Source: Planotetraspora sp. A-T 1434
Lineage (GTDB): Bacteria; Actinomycetota; Actinomycetes; Streptosporangiales; Streptosporangiaceae
NCBI RefSeq assembly: GCF_025420585.1
Contig: NZ_JAOEGB010000013.1
Location: 124,001 to 188,000, forward strand
Reading direction: 5' to 3'
Length of the DNA stretch: 64,000 nucleotides
The notes below the pieces were generated by a model. That model worked only from the letters and a program-made list of their open reading frames with translations, did not search any database and was not told where the DNA came from. Shown here piece by piece: positions 15,519 through 23,583 of the stretch. Position numbers and translations under genes: made by a program. Positions within the stretch are counted from its first letter, which is position 1. Each line of letters begins with the position of its first letter.

Positions 15519-17975
15519 TCAGCGTCGCCTGTCGCGGGCTGCGGCCACGGCCGCCTGTCCGAGGCTGATGCCTCCGTCGTTCGGTGGCACGCGCCTGTGC
15601 AGCAGCACCTGGAAACCGCGATCCTCCAGCAGGGCCGTGGCCCGCTCCAGCAGCAGATGGTTCTGGAACACGCCTCCCGACATCGCCACCGTCGAAAGGC
15701 CGCTGACGTCCCGGAGGAGGGCGCAGCCGTCGGCGATGACGCGGGCGACCGAATTGTGGAACCGGGCGGCGATCACCGCCGCGTCCGCGCCCGCCCGCAG
15801 GTCGTCGGCGACCGCCCGGACCAGCTCCGCACCGGGCACGACGAAGGGCGTTGAGGCCGGCCCGACGCTGGGCACCACGTCCGGCATGGCGACAGGCGCG
15901 GAGCCGAGCACGCCAGGAGGCACAGAACCGGACACTGGGCCAGACACAGAACCGGACACTGGGCCGGAGACGGGGCCTGGGACCTTGCCGGGCATCGAGT
16001 TGGATGCTGTGGACGGCGTCTTCCACGCGAGGTGGCAGCCGTACGCGCCGGTCTCGGACGAGTCCGCGAGTTGCTCCAGCTCGATCGCGGCCTGGCCCTC
16101 GTAGTTGATGGTGTCGCGGGGGGCGATCATCGTCGCGACGGCGTCGAAGAGGCGTCCCATGCTTGACGTCAGCGGAGCACTGACCTGGCGGCGGGCGAGC
16201 GCCACCACGGCCTCCCACCGCGCGGCGTTGCGCCGTACGACGGCCAGATCCCCGGGGATGTCCCCGCCGTAGACGACGTCGAGATAGGCGGCGGCCATCC
16301 GCCACGGCTGCTTGATCGCCGCCGCGCCTCCCGGCATCGGGACGGTGGCCAGATGGCCCATGCGCTCGAATCCGGCGAGGTCGGCGATGAGGAACTCGCC
16401 GCCCCACAGCGTCGCGTCCGGACCGTACCCGAGGCCGTCGAAAGCCACGCCGATCACCGGCCCGGCGACGCCGTTGTCGGCCAGGCAGGAGGCGACGTGG
16501 GCGTGATGGTGCTGCACGCCCACGAGGTCGACGCCGTCCTGTGCCAGGGCGTACTTCGTGGACAGATACTCCGGATGCAGGTCGTGGGCGACGACCTGCG
16601 GCGTGACCTGGAAGAGCCGCCGGAAGTGCACGACGCCTTCGGTGAAGGACCGCAGGGTCTCGTAGTTCTCCAGGTCTCCGATGTGGTGGGACACGAACGC
16701 GTGCCTGCCCTTGGCGACGCAGAACGTGTGTTTCAGCTCGGCGCCGCAGGCGAGGACGGGCCGGGGAAAGTCCCAGGCCAGCGGCAGCGGGTGCGGCACG
16801 TAGCCGCGCGACCGCCGGATGGGCAGATCATGACCCCGGAACACCCGGACGACCGAGTCGTCGGTCCGCATGTGAATCGGCCTGTCGTGGGTGAGGAAGG
16901 CGTCGGCGATGCCGCTCAGTCGCGTCACGGCGTCGTCGTCGATGTACGCGATCGGCTCGTCGGAGACGTTTCCGCTGGTCAGTACGGCGGGGCTGCCCAG
17001 CCCGCGGAGCAGGAGGTGGTGCAGCGGCGTGTAGGGCAGCATCAGGCCGAGCCACCGGTTGCCCGGCGCGGCCGAGGGCGCGACGTCCGCCTCGGGACGC
17101 CGCCGCAGCAGCACGATCGGCCGGGCCCGATCGGTGAGCAGGCGCTCCTCCGCCTCGTCCACGTGACACAGCCGTCGCGCCTCGGCCGGATCGGACACCA
17201 TGATCGCGAAAGGCTTGTCCTCCCGGTGCTTGCGGGACCGCAGCGCCGCCACCGCGGGCTCGCACGCGGCGACCGCCGCCAGGTGATATCCGCCGAGCCC
17301 CTTGATCGCCAGCACGCTTCCGCCGCGCAGCATCTCCACGGCGTCCGGCAGGGGGTCTCCCGCCGTTTCCCGGCCGGTCCGGTCGAGCAGCCGGAGCCGC
17401 GGCCCGCAGGCGGGGCAGCACACCGGCTGCGCGTGGAAGCGCCGGTCGGCGGGATCGTGATACTCCCGCGCGCAGTCCGCGCACATGGCGAAGGCCGCCA
17501 TCGTGGTGTTCGGCCGGTCGTACGGCACGTCGCGGACGATCGTGAACCGGGGGCCGCAGTTGGTGCAGTTGGTGAAGCCGTAGCCGTACCGCCGATCCGC
17601 CGGGTCGTCCATCTCGCGCAGGCAGTCGGCGCAGGTCGCCACGTCCGGCGACACGAGCGCGCGCCGGTCGCCGCCCGTCGCGCTCCGCGCGATGACGAAT
17701 CCCGGCTCTCCCGTGGCGGGCATCCGGCCGGCGGTGATCCGCTCGATCACCGCGAGGGGCGGCGGGCTGCCCCTGAGGACCGTCAGGAACTCTTCCACTC
17801 GGGCCGGGGAGCCCTCGACCTCGATGAAGACGCCACTCTCGTCATTGCCGACCAGCCCGTCGAGACCGAGCCGGGTCGCGAGGCCGTACACGAAGGGGCG
17901 GAACCCGACCCCCTGCACGATTCCCTCGACCCGGATCACAGAGCGGACATGCCTGCTCACCTGCACATTGTCCAT
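15519..17975 (-). CDS. hypF: carbamoyltransferase HypF
   Basis: 818 residues. Domains in order: acylphosphatase (VIRVEGIVQGVGFRPFVYGL, residues 10-95); two Cys4-type zinc fingers (CADCLREMDD ... CTNCGPRF and CADCAREYHD ... CCPACGPR, about 105-180); YrdC-like ATP site (GSVLAIKGLGGYHLAAVAAC, about 200-380); Kae1-like C-terminal domain (VQHHHAHVASCLADNG; GVAFDGLGYG). It makes the thiocarbamate on HypE. Around residues 680-735 there is an in-frame low-complexity insert (VSGPVSGSVSGP), making the protein longer than the usual 750-770. ATG 17975 gives the canonical N-terminus. Opposite strand to the operon. Confidence 0.94.
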   Translation of the reverse strand: MDNVQVSRHVRSVIRVEGIVQGVGFRPFVYGLATRLGLDGLVGNDESGVFIEVEGSPARVEEFLTVLRGSPPPLAVIERITAGRMPATGEPGFVIARSATGGDRRALVSPDVATCADCLREMDDPADRRYGYGFTNCTNCGPRFTIVRDVPYDRPNTTMAAFAMCADCAREYHDPADRRFHAQPVCCPACGPRLRLLDRTGRETAGDPLPDAVEMLRGGSVLAIKGLGGYHLAAVAACEPAVAALRSRKHREDKPFAIMVSDPAEARRLCHVDEAEERLLTDRARPIVLLRRRPEADVAPSAAPGNRWLGLMLPYTPLHHLLLRGLGSPAVLTSGNVSDEPIAYIDDDAVTRLSGIADAFLTHDRPIHMRTDDSVVRVFRGHDLPIRRSRGYVPHPLPLAWDFPRPVLACGAELKHTFCVAKGRHAFVSHHIGDLENYETLRSFTEGVVHFRRLFQVTPQVVAHDLHPEYLSTKYALAQDGVDLVGVQHHHAHVASCLADNGVAGPVIGVAFDGLGYGPDATLWGGEFLIADLAGFERMGHLATVPMPGGAAAIKQPWRMAAAYLDVVYGGDIPGDLAVVRRNAARWEAVVALARRQVSAPLTSSMGRLFDAVATMIAPRDTINYEGQAAIELEQLADSSETGAYGCHLAWKTPSTASNSMPGKVPGPVSGPVSGSVSGPVSGSVPPGVLGSAPVAMPDVVPSVGPASTPFVVPGAELVRAVADDLRAGADAAVIAARFHNSVARVIADGCALLRDVSGLSTVAMSGGVFQNHLLLERATALLEDRGFQVLLHRRVPPNDGGISLGQAAVAAARDRRR

Positions 17976-18040
17976 CGAGAGCAGGGAGCGCCGCCAGCTG
18001 GGACGGCGCTGGGGAGGCGCTTCCCTCACTGGCGAGGTGC

Positions 18041-18520
18041 TCAGCCATCCATGTCCGGGCGGTCGGGGGCACGGTCGGTGTCACTGCCGGGGGCGCGGCC
18101 GGGGCCACGGTCGGTGTCACTGTGGGAGCCACCGGGCCCGTAGGCACGCGCGGCTCGGACGACCGTCTCGGCCCCGCTGGTCAGGGCCCGCCGCCACGGA
18201 GGCACGCCCTCGATCTCCACCTGCAGTGAGAAGCTGAGGAACGTCCTGATGAGGACGATCAGGCCGAGCACCCCGACGTTCTGCGGCGTCGGCGACACGG
18301 CGACCGTGCGGATCAGGTCGGCCGCCACGAGAACCTCCAGGCCCAGCAGCAGTACGCCGCCGAACGTCTCGCGAAGCGCCTGATACCCGGCCCTGCCGCC
18401 CATGACCCGCCACGTACGGCCGGCCAGCACGAGCGACCACACCAGGCCCAGGACGAGCACGCCGACGCCGATCGCCTCAAAGGCCCGCGCCACGTGTTCC
18501 ATCACGTCCGTGAACGTCAT
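18041..18520 (-). CDS. DUF1622 family membrane protein
   Basis: About 159 residues with three predicted membrane segments (IGVGVLVLGLVWSLVLAG; GGVLLLGLEVLVAADLI; VGVLGLIVLIRTFLSFSL) and the ending VEIEGVPPWRR typical of DUF1622. The tail is a hydrophilic Asp/Gly/Pro-rich repeat. ATG 18520 is preferred over ATG 18553 because GGGAG is well spaced before it. Function unknown. It lies 65 bp upstream of hypF on the same strand... in genomic terms it precedes hypF in the direction of transcription and could be co-transcribed with it. Confidence 0.8.
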   Translation of the reverse strand: MTFTDVMEHVARAFEAIGVGVLVLGLVWSLVLAGRTWRVMGGRAGYQALRETFGGVLLLGLEVLVAADLIRTVAVSPTPQNVGVLGLIVLIRTFLSFSLQVEIEGVPPWRRALTSGAETVVRAARAYGPGGSHSDTDRGPGRAPGSDTDRAPDRPDMDG

Positions 18521-18709
18521 CCCCGCTCCCGTCGCCCGCACGACCTCGGCCATTCCTCTTCACGAAGCCGGTCGAGGCTACCAGCGCCGTACGGCCGGCA
18601 TGAGGCAGAGGGGCCGGCACAGACGGCCTTCGGCTGGCCGACCCCTCGACGCGCCCAGGCCGGCTCAGCGGCGCCATCCGCCGAGCCGGCTCGCGAGACG
18701 CGACCGCAA

Positions 18710-18751
18710 CCAGAACGCCCTCAAACCACGACGGGGTCGGGTGCGTTCTGG
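18710..18751 (-). terminator. stem-loop after the HNH-like gene
   Basis: Perfect 9-bp arms CCAGAACGC (18710-18718) and GCGTTCTGG (18743-18751) with a 24-base loop, 22 bases downstream of the minus-strand gene end. There is no long T-run, so it is a typical GC-rich actinobacterial hairpin. Confidence 0.5.
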
Positions 18752-18772
18752 GCGGTCCTGTGGCTCTCGGGG

Positions 18773-19570
18773 CTACAGGCCGAGCTTCTTCAGCGCGGTG
18801 CGCCAGTCCTTCGCGATCGCCTTCTGCGCGGGCGCGAGCTGCACGTCACCGGCGCATACGGCCTTCCACAGGGTCAGCTCCACGCGGTTCTTGTCGGACG
18901 CGGTCTTCCCGCCCACCTTGAACACCGGCTCCGGCCACAGGTTCTTGACGCTCCTCGGCGCGCCGCCCAGGGACAGCGGGATGAGGTGGTCCTCCAGGTA
19001 GTGCGACGTCTTCGCGTCCCTGTAGGCGTACTGGGCGATCTGCTTGGCCTTCAGTCCGTCAAGGTAGAACTTCGAGGGCTGAACTATCTTGCTCCAGCCG
19101 GCCTTGCAGATGGTCGTCGCGACCGTGGCCTGGGTGACGGCGGGGTTGCGCGCGCCGGGCTGGCACTTCGGGTCGGGAAGGGGCAGGTAGGCCCGGGAGC
19201 ACTTCGCCTTGGTGGGATTCCCACTCGGTGTGGGACTCGGGGTCGCGCTCGGAGTCGGGCTCGGAGTCGGGCTCGGGGCCGGGCCGGTCGAGGAACCGGC
19301 GGGCTTCCACCGCCAGTACGAGCCGTCCTGAACGCACTGGTAGGTGTCGCCGTCTTCGGAGTAGCCGTACTTGCCGTGGGCCGCGGCCGGGCAGAACGCT
19401 CCAGGGGTCACGCATTCCCAGTGGTCACCGACCTGCCTGTAGCAGCTCGCCGAGGAAGAGGCCGAGGAGGAGTGAGTGGTGAGGGCCGCGTCGGCCGTCT
19501 GGACCGCGAAGGGCGCGGTGAGCAGGCCGGCGGCCACGACTAAGGCGGATAACAAAGAACGGACGCGCAA
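18773..19570 (-). CDS. secreted HNH-like protein
   Basis: 265 residues. Sec signal peptide (RVRSLLSALVVAAGLLTAPF, then AVQTADA), a Cys-containing N-terminal module (SCYRQVGDHWECVTPGAFCP), a Pro/Ser/Thr linker of PSPTPS repeats, and a C-terminal domain with HYLEDHLIPLSLGGAP and NLWPEP. The DHxIPLxLGG/NLWP pattern is the HNH-nuclease-like signature seen in secreted actinobacterial proteins. TTG 19570 is inferred from AGAGGAG just upstream and the immediate signal peptide; there is no ATG or GTG near. Possible extracellular nuclease, unproven. Confidence 0.8.
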   Translation of the reverse strand: MRVRSLLSALVVAAGLLTAPFAVQTADAALTTHSSSASSSASCYRQVGDHWECVTPGAFCPAAAHGKYGYSEDGDTYQCVQDGSYWRWKPAGSSTGPAPSPTPSPTPSATPSPTPSGNPTKAKCSRAYLPLPDPKCQPGARNPAVTQATVATTICKAGWSKIVQPSKFYLDGLKAKQIAQYAYRDAKTSHYLEDHLIPLSLGGAPRSVKNLWPEPVFKVGGKTASDKNRVELTLWKAVCAGDVQLAPAQKAIAKDWRTALKKLGL

Positions 19571-19668
19571 CGGCGCTCCTCTGATCAAGGGGTGAGAAGA
19601 ACAGACAAGAAGACGGCTCACCCCCGGCGGAGGTTGACGATCACGCGCATCTGAGATCGTCGAAACGC

Positions 19669-21273
19669 CTACGTCCGCCGGCTCGACCCTGGCAGTCCGG
19701 GTGCCTGGGGCGGGCCGGCGCTCCCGCCCCCAGCCTCGGCGTCCAGCGGGATCGCCCCCCTTCGGCCTTCCGGCGGTGCCGTTCTGACTGCCGCGCCTGG
19801 CCGTCGCACGAGAACGACCACGATGACCAGCAGGGCCACCGCCATGACGAAGAGTGACGCCACCTGGCCGAGCGCGGTGGCCCCCGCCGCCAGGAGCGGG
19901 CCGGCCCACATGCCGGAGGTGATGGCCATCGTCAGGGTGGCGTTGTAGCGACCCCGCAGCGCCTCGGGGGCAAGTTCGTTGACCGCCGCCGGGAGCGCGC
20001 CCGCCATGAACAACTCCCCGATGCCCACCAGCCCCGCCGCAAGGGGCAGCGTCACGGACACGCCGAACAGGTGGGTCTGGGCCTCGACGGCGCACAGCAG
20101 CCAGGCGGCCGACCATGCGAGGGCGGTGACCGTCAGCAGCCCCGACGGCCGTAGCCGCCTGGTCAGGCTCAACGTGAGCGGCAGGCCCGCGACGATGGTC
20201 ACGCAGTTGGCCACGCCGGCCCAGGACATGGCCGCCGGGTCGCCCGAGACGACCGCCAGCACCGGCAATCCGGCCTCGTAGACACCGTAACCGGCCGCTG
20301 AGGTCAGCGCCGCGGCGAGCAGAACCCGCAGCAGCGCCCGATCCGCGAAGACCCGCCGGTAGCCGCCGACGGCCGCTTCGGGCGACGCATCCGGAGCCGC
20401 CGAAGTAGCGTCGATGCCGGCCGCAGGCGCATCGAAGGTCCCGTGGGAGGCATCGAAGGCAAGCGCCTCCGGGCCGGTACGGGCCACTTCGGGGACGGCC
20501 ACAGGCGCATCGGAGGTGCTCAGGGACGCGGCCAGGAGGTCGTCGGAGGCGAGCGGGGTCAGGGCCGGAGTGGTCGCCTTGGCGTGTGAGATCCGGACGA
20601 AGACGACGGCGGCGACGCACGTCACCCCGGCCACCCACCACAGCAGCGCGAGATCTCCCCCCACCGCGTGACGGGTGACGAGCGCTCCGGCCGCCGCGCC
20701 CGCTCCCATCCCCGCGTTGAACAGGGCGTACTGAACGGTGAACGCACGCGCGTGATCCGCCGGCCGGACCAGCCCGGCGATGAGCGTCGAGTACGCCGGC
20801 AGGGTCACCGACCAGCCGAAGCCGACCGACACCACAGCCACCCCGAGCAAAACCACGCCGTCACCGGCGGCGAGCAGCGCCAGACCGCAGACAGTGACGC
20901 CGAGGCCCGCCGTCATGGCACGGTGCCCGCCCACCCGGTCCGCGACCGTGCCACTGAGCCAGTTGCCCGGGAAGCTGGCCAGTGCGAGGAGTGAGGTCAT
21001 GGCGGTGGCGGCCACCAGCGGCAGGCCCTTCACCGCGTGCAGCAGTATGACGAGGTAGGGCTGGGTCACGCCGATGCCGGCCGCGCTGATCAGGTCGCCG
21101 AGCAGGAGAAACCGCACAGCCGACGGAAATGTCCGCCACAGCTCGGTGGCCGACCGCCTCGCGCCGGCCAACCGCCTGATCATGGCGATGCCGAGGTGGC
21201 CGCGACCGAGTGGGACCACTGGCACTCCCCCGGCGCGGGCTCCGCCCACCGCCGCACTGCCGCTCTCACGCAT
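19669..21273 (-). CDS. MFS transporter
   Basis: About 534 residues with 12 hydrophobic segments. The family loop after TM2 is GTVADRVGGHRAMT. There is a long hydrophilic Ala/Asp-rich central loop between TM6 and TM7 (residues about 235-310) and a Pro/Gly-rich tail. Likely a drug or metabolite exporter. ATG 21273 is used; ATG 21183 (MIRRLAGARRS) would remove a 30-residue leader. It diverges from the small repeat-peptide gene across a 231-bp region, so exporter and peptide may share regulation. Confidence 0.85.
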   Translation of the reverse strand: MRESGSAAVGGARAGGVPVVPLGRGHLGIAMIRRLAGARRSATELWRTFPSAVRFLLLGDLISAAGIGVTQPYLVILLHAVKGLPLVAATAMTSLLALASFPGNWLSGTVADRVGGHRAMTAGLGVTVCGLALLAAGDGVVLLGVAVVSVGFGWSVTLPAYSTLIAGLVRPADHARAFTVQYALFNAGMGAGAAAGALVTRHAVGGDLALLWWVAGVTCVAAVVFVRISHAKATTPALTPLASDDLLAASLSTSDAPVAVPEVARTGPEALAFDASHGTFDAPAAGIDATSAAPDASPEAAVGGYRRVFADRALLRVLLAAALTSAAGYGVYEAGLPVLAVVSGDPAAMSWAGVANCVTIVAGLPLTLSLTRRLRPSGLLTVTALAWSAAWLLCAVEAQTHLFGVSVTLPLAAGLVGIGELFMAGALPAAVNELAPEALRGRYNATLTMAITSGMWAGPLLAAGATALGQVASLFVMAVALLVIVVVLVRRPGAAVRTAPPEGRRGAIPLDAEAGGGSAGPPQAPGLPGSSRRT

Positions 21274-21361
21274 GGTCGTATCCCAGCCGTTTCGTCGTCC
21301 CGTCAGGCACGTACACACGGTGAACGCGACCACTTGGTGGCCGCTAGGAAAGCACTTGTGA

Positions 21362-21378
21362 TCCCACCCAGAGTGGGA
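21362..21378. promoter_or_regulatory. inverted repeat in the MFS/peptide intergenic region
   Basis: TCCCAC-N5-GTGGGA (arms 21362-21367 and 21373-21378), midway between the divergent MFS and repeat-peptide genes. It could be an operator; short arms make this uncertain. Confidence 0.35.
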
Positions 21379-21504
21379 GAACTCACGGGAGTCGGTGCCC
21401 GAGCCGCCGCCAAGCAATGTCCAAGCGTCGCGAGAGACGCTCAAGGAGCCCAGCCGGAGAACGCTCCGATCGGGCCACCGGAACCAGAACAGAGGAGACA
21501 CCGG

Positions 21505-21768
21505 ATGAACGACTCGATCATCGCCCCGCTTATCGTCCGCACCCAGACCCCCGGCCGTGGCCTCACCCAGAACCACAGCGAGGCGATCGCCACTATCCGC
21601 ACCCAGACGGACACCCCGGGCCTCACCCAGAACCACAGCCAGGCCGTCGCCACCATCCGCACCCAGACGGACACCCCGGGCCTCACCCAGAACCACAGCC
21701 AGGCCGTCGCCACCATCCGCACGACAACCGGCGCGCCGGGCCTGGCGACCAACCACAGCCAGGCGTGA
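21505..21768 (+). CDS. small four-repeat peptide (possible multi-core precursor)
   Basis: 87 residues: a 10-residue leader (MNDSIIAPLI) and then four about 20-residue repeats of the form T-I-R-T-Q-T-x-T-P-G-L-T-Q-N-H-S-Q-A-V-A. Repeats 2 and 3 are identical even at the DNA level. The peptide has no Cys, no membrane segment and no signal peptide. ATG 21505 follows AGAGGAGA. It sits between a divergent MFS exporter and a co-directional TPR protein whose GTG is 45 bases downstream. It could be a multi-copy signal or RiPP-like precursor, or a binding partner of the TPR protein. No family is recognised. Confidence 0.75.
   Translation: MNDSIIAPLIVRTQTPGRGLTQNHSEAIATIRTQTDTPGLTQNHSQAVATIRTQTDTPGLTQNHSQAVATIRTTTGAPGLATNHSQA
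21601..21720 (+). repeat. two identical 60-bp direct repeats in the peptide gene
   Basis: 21601-21660 and 21661-21720 are identical base for base. Diverged copies flank them at 21541-21600 and 21721-21768. The period is a multiple of three, so copy number can change without breaking the frame. Confidence 0.95.
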
Positions 21769-21813
21769 CCCGGCTGGGCTGATCCACGGCACGGGTGGCG
21801 GCGAGGAGGAACA

Positions 21814-22887
21814 GTGATCACGGCATCGGACCCTCTTGACGACGCGGTCGCCCTGCACGGTCAGGCTTTGGCCGCGTTGGACGACCGGCGCTACCCGGAC
21901 ACCGTGCGCCTGTGCCGGCGGGCCCTCGAACTCTTCGAGGAGCACGCCGGCCCCGGCCACCCCGACGTCGCGAACGTGCTGACCCTGCTGGGCGGCGCCG
22001 AGGACGAACTCGGCGACCACCAGGCGGCCGAGGCCTGCCATCGGCGGGCGGTAGCGGTGATGCGAGCGCTGCCCGCCGAGAGCGGGATTCTGCTGCGGCT
22101 GCGCATCCAGGCCGACCTGGGGCTGGCGGGAAGTCTGCGACGACAGGGCCGGTATGAGGAGGCCGAACAGCTCCATCTGGCGGCACTGGCCGAGGCCACG
22201 CCCCAGTACGACGCCGTAGAGTTGGCGCCTCTCCACAACGACCTGGGCGTCCTCTACAAGTTCGCGGGCCGCCTCGACGAGGCTCACGCCTGCTACATGC
22301 GTGCCCTTGCCGTACTGGAAGTGGCGCACGGCCCCGGCCACCCCGCGCTCGCCGCTCTGTGGCACAACCTCGCCGGCCTGGCCCACAGCCGGGGCGACCT
22401 GGAGGAGGGCGAAGAGTACGCGCGCCGCTCGCTCGCGCTGCACCGCGAGGCGTTCCCACCTGACCATCCGGCTGTCGTGGCCGACGAAGCCCACCTCGGC
22501 GTCCTGTTGCAGGCGCGTGGCGCGCTGGCCGACGCCGAGCCGCTGCTGAGGAGAGCCATCGGCTTCTTCAGCGAGCGGTACGGCCCGGAGCACTACGACG
22601 TGCTCGTCAACCTGCACAACCTCGCCGCCGTTCTCGGGGGCCAGGGCTCGTACGGCGAGGCGGAGTCGCTCTACCTGCGCGCACTGGACGGCAAGCGCCG
22701 TACGCTCGGGCCGGACCACCCGGAGGTGGCGCTGACGCTGAACAACCTGGCCATCCTCGCCGCCGAGCGCGGGGAGACCGGGCGCGCGTCGGCGCTGGCG
22801 GCTCAAGCGCACCGGATCCTCGAAGTGCGGGCCGGGCCCGGCCACCCGGCCCTGGCCGGCCTCGCGAGCCTCGCAGCCCTCTACTGA
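21814..22887 (+). CDS. tetratricopeptide-repeat protein
   Basis: 357 residues made almost entirely of TPR units of the kinesin-light-chain type (about 42-residue period): AEACHRRAVAVM, AEQLHLAALAEA, AHACYMRALAVL, GEEYARRSLALH, AEPLLRRAIGFF, AESLYLRALDGK, with recurrent GPGHP(D/A). There is no enzymatic or DNA-binding domain. GTG 21814 follows GAGGAGG. TPR solenoids bind peptides or proteins, so the adjacent repeat peptide is the obvious candidate ligand; that pairing is inference. Confidence 0.9.
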   Translation: MITASDPLDDAVALHGQALAALDDRRYPDTVRLCRRALELFEEHAGPGHPDVANVLTLLGGAEDELGDHQAAEACHRRAVAVMRALPAESGILLRLRIQADLGLAGSLRRQGRYEEAEQLHLAALAEATPQYDAVELAPLHNDLGVLYKFAGRLDEAHACYMRALAVLEVAHGPGHPALAALWHNLAGLAHSRGDLEEGEEYARRSLALHREAFPPDHPAVVADEAHLGVLLQARGALADAEPLLRRAIGFFSERYGPEHYDVLVNLHNLAAVLGGQGSYGEAESLYLRALDGKRRTLGPDHPEVALTLNNLAILAAERGETGRASALAAQAHRILEVRAGPGHPALAGLASLAALY

Positions 22888-22958
22888 TACGGCAGGCCGG
22901 CACCTGGCATGGCCCGCACCGTAACCTGCGCCGGGCTGTCCATGAGATCGGATGTCGG

Positions 22959-23372
22959 CTACGCCGCGAGCGTCAGCTGCCAGGCCACGCCGAAGCGGTC
23001 GGCCACCCAGCCGTACTTGGCGCTGAAGCCGTAGGCACCGAGCGGCATCAGTGCCTGCCCCTTCTCGAGGAGCGCCGCGTAGACACGGTCGATCTCGTCC
23101 TCCGTCTCGCACTCGACATGCAACGAGATCGACGGGGTGAAGCTGAACCCGTGGTTCACACTGCTGTCGATGCACATGAACCGCTGGCCGGCGAGCGAGA
23201 AGGTCGCGTGCCGCACGCTGCCTTCCGTCCCCGCTTCACCGGGGCCGTAGCGCGTGATGGCGACGATCTCGGAATCGGCGAACAGCGACATGTAGAACGT
23301 CATCGCCTCTTCGGCATGGCCTTCGAACATCAGGAAGGTCGTGATCTTCTGTGGTCCGGTGGCGGAGGGCAT
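22959..23372 (-). CDS. VOC-family (PhnB/YjdN-like) protein
   Basis: 137 residues, one vicinal-oxygen-chelate module. Starts ITTFLMFEGHAEEAMTFYMS, then RHATFSLAGQRFMCIDSS and ISLHVECETEDEIDRVYAAL, ending YGWVADRFGVAWQLTLA. This is the 3-demethylubiquinone-methyltransferase-like subfamily often annotated PhnB. Metal-dependent activity is uncertain, and most members have no known substrate. Confidence 0.88.
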   Translation of the reverse strand: MPSATGPQKITTFLMFEGHAEEAMTFYMSLFADSEIVAITRYGPGEAGTEGSVRHATFSLAGQRFMCIDSSVNHGFSFTPSISLHVECETEDEIDRVYAALLEKGQALMPLGAYGFSAKYGWVADRFGVAWQLTLAA

Positions 23373-23500
23373 CGTCGGTGCTCCTGTTCGAGATCGCGGT
23401 CAGTAGGCCGCCCCGCAATAAGGCGTCAGCGGCACCAGGGTCTCTTATACAAGGGGGAACCGACAGTTCCCAGGCCGGCGGGGGCGCCACGAAAGGCGGA

Positions 23501-23531
23501 TGGCCTCCCGGGGCGCATGCCCGGGAGGCCA
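23501..23531 (-). terminator. strong hairpin between VOC and decarboxylase-like genes
   Basis: Perfect 12-bp arms 23501-23512 (TGGCCTCCCGGG) and 23520-23531 with a 7-base loop, 53 bases past the end of the minus-strand gene at 23584. Very stable; there is no T-run. Confidence 0.65.
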
Positions 23532-23583
23532 CCTCTCATGCTGCCGGCGGGCAGTCATCGTCGTCGAGGCCGTACGGCCCGCG

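Noticed and set aside
16353-18143. Long plus-strand frame opposite hypF
   Set aside because: hypF has all its domains on the minus strand. The plus frame is low-complexity Arg/Gly/His with no fold.
19669-23175. Very long minus-strand open frame (over 1,100 codons) covering the MFS, repeat-peptide and TPR region
   Set aside because: Only the part below 21273 encodes a recognisable protein (MFS). Upstream of it the frame is antisense to the TPR and peptide genes, which have better codon bias, ribosome sites and domains.
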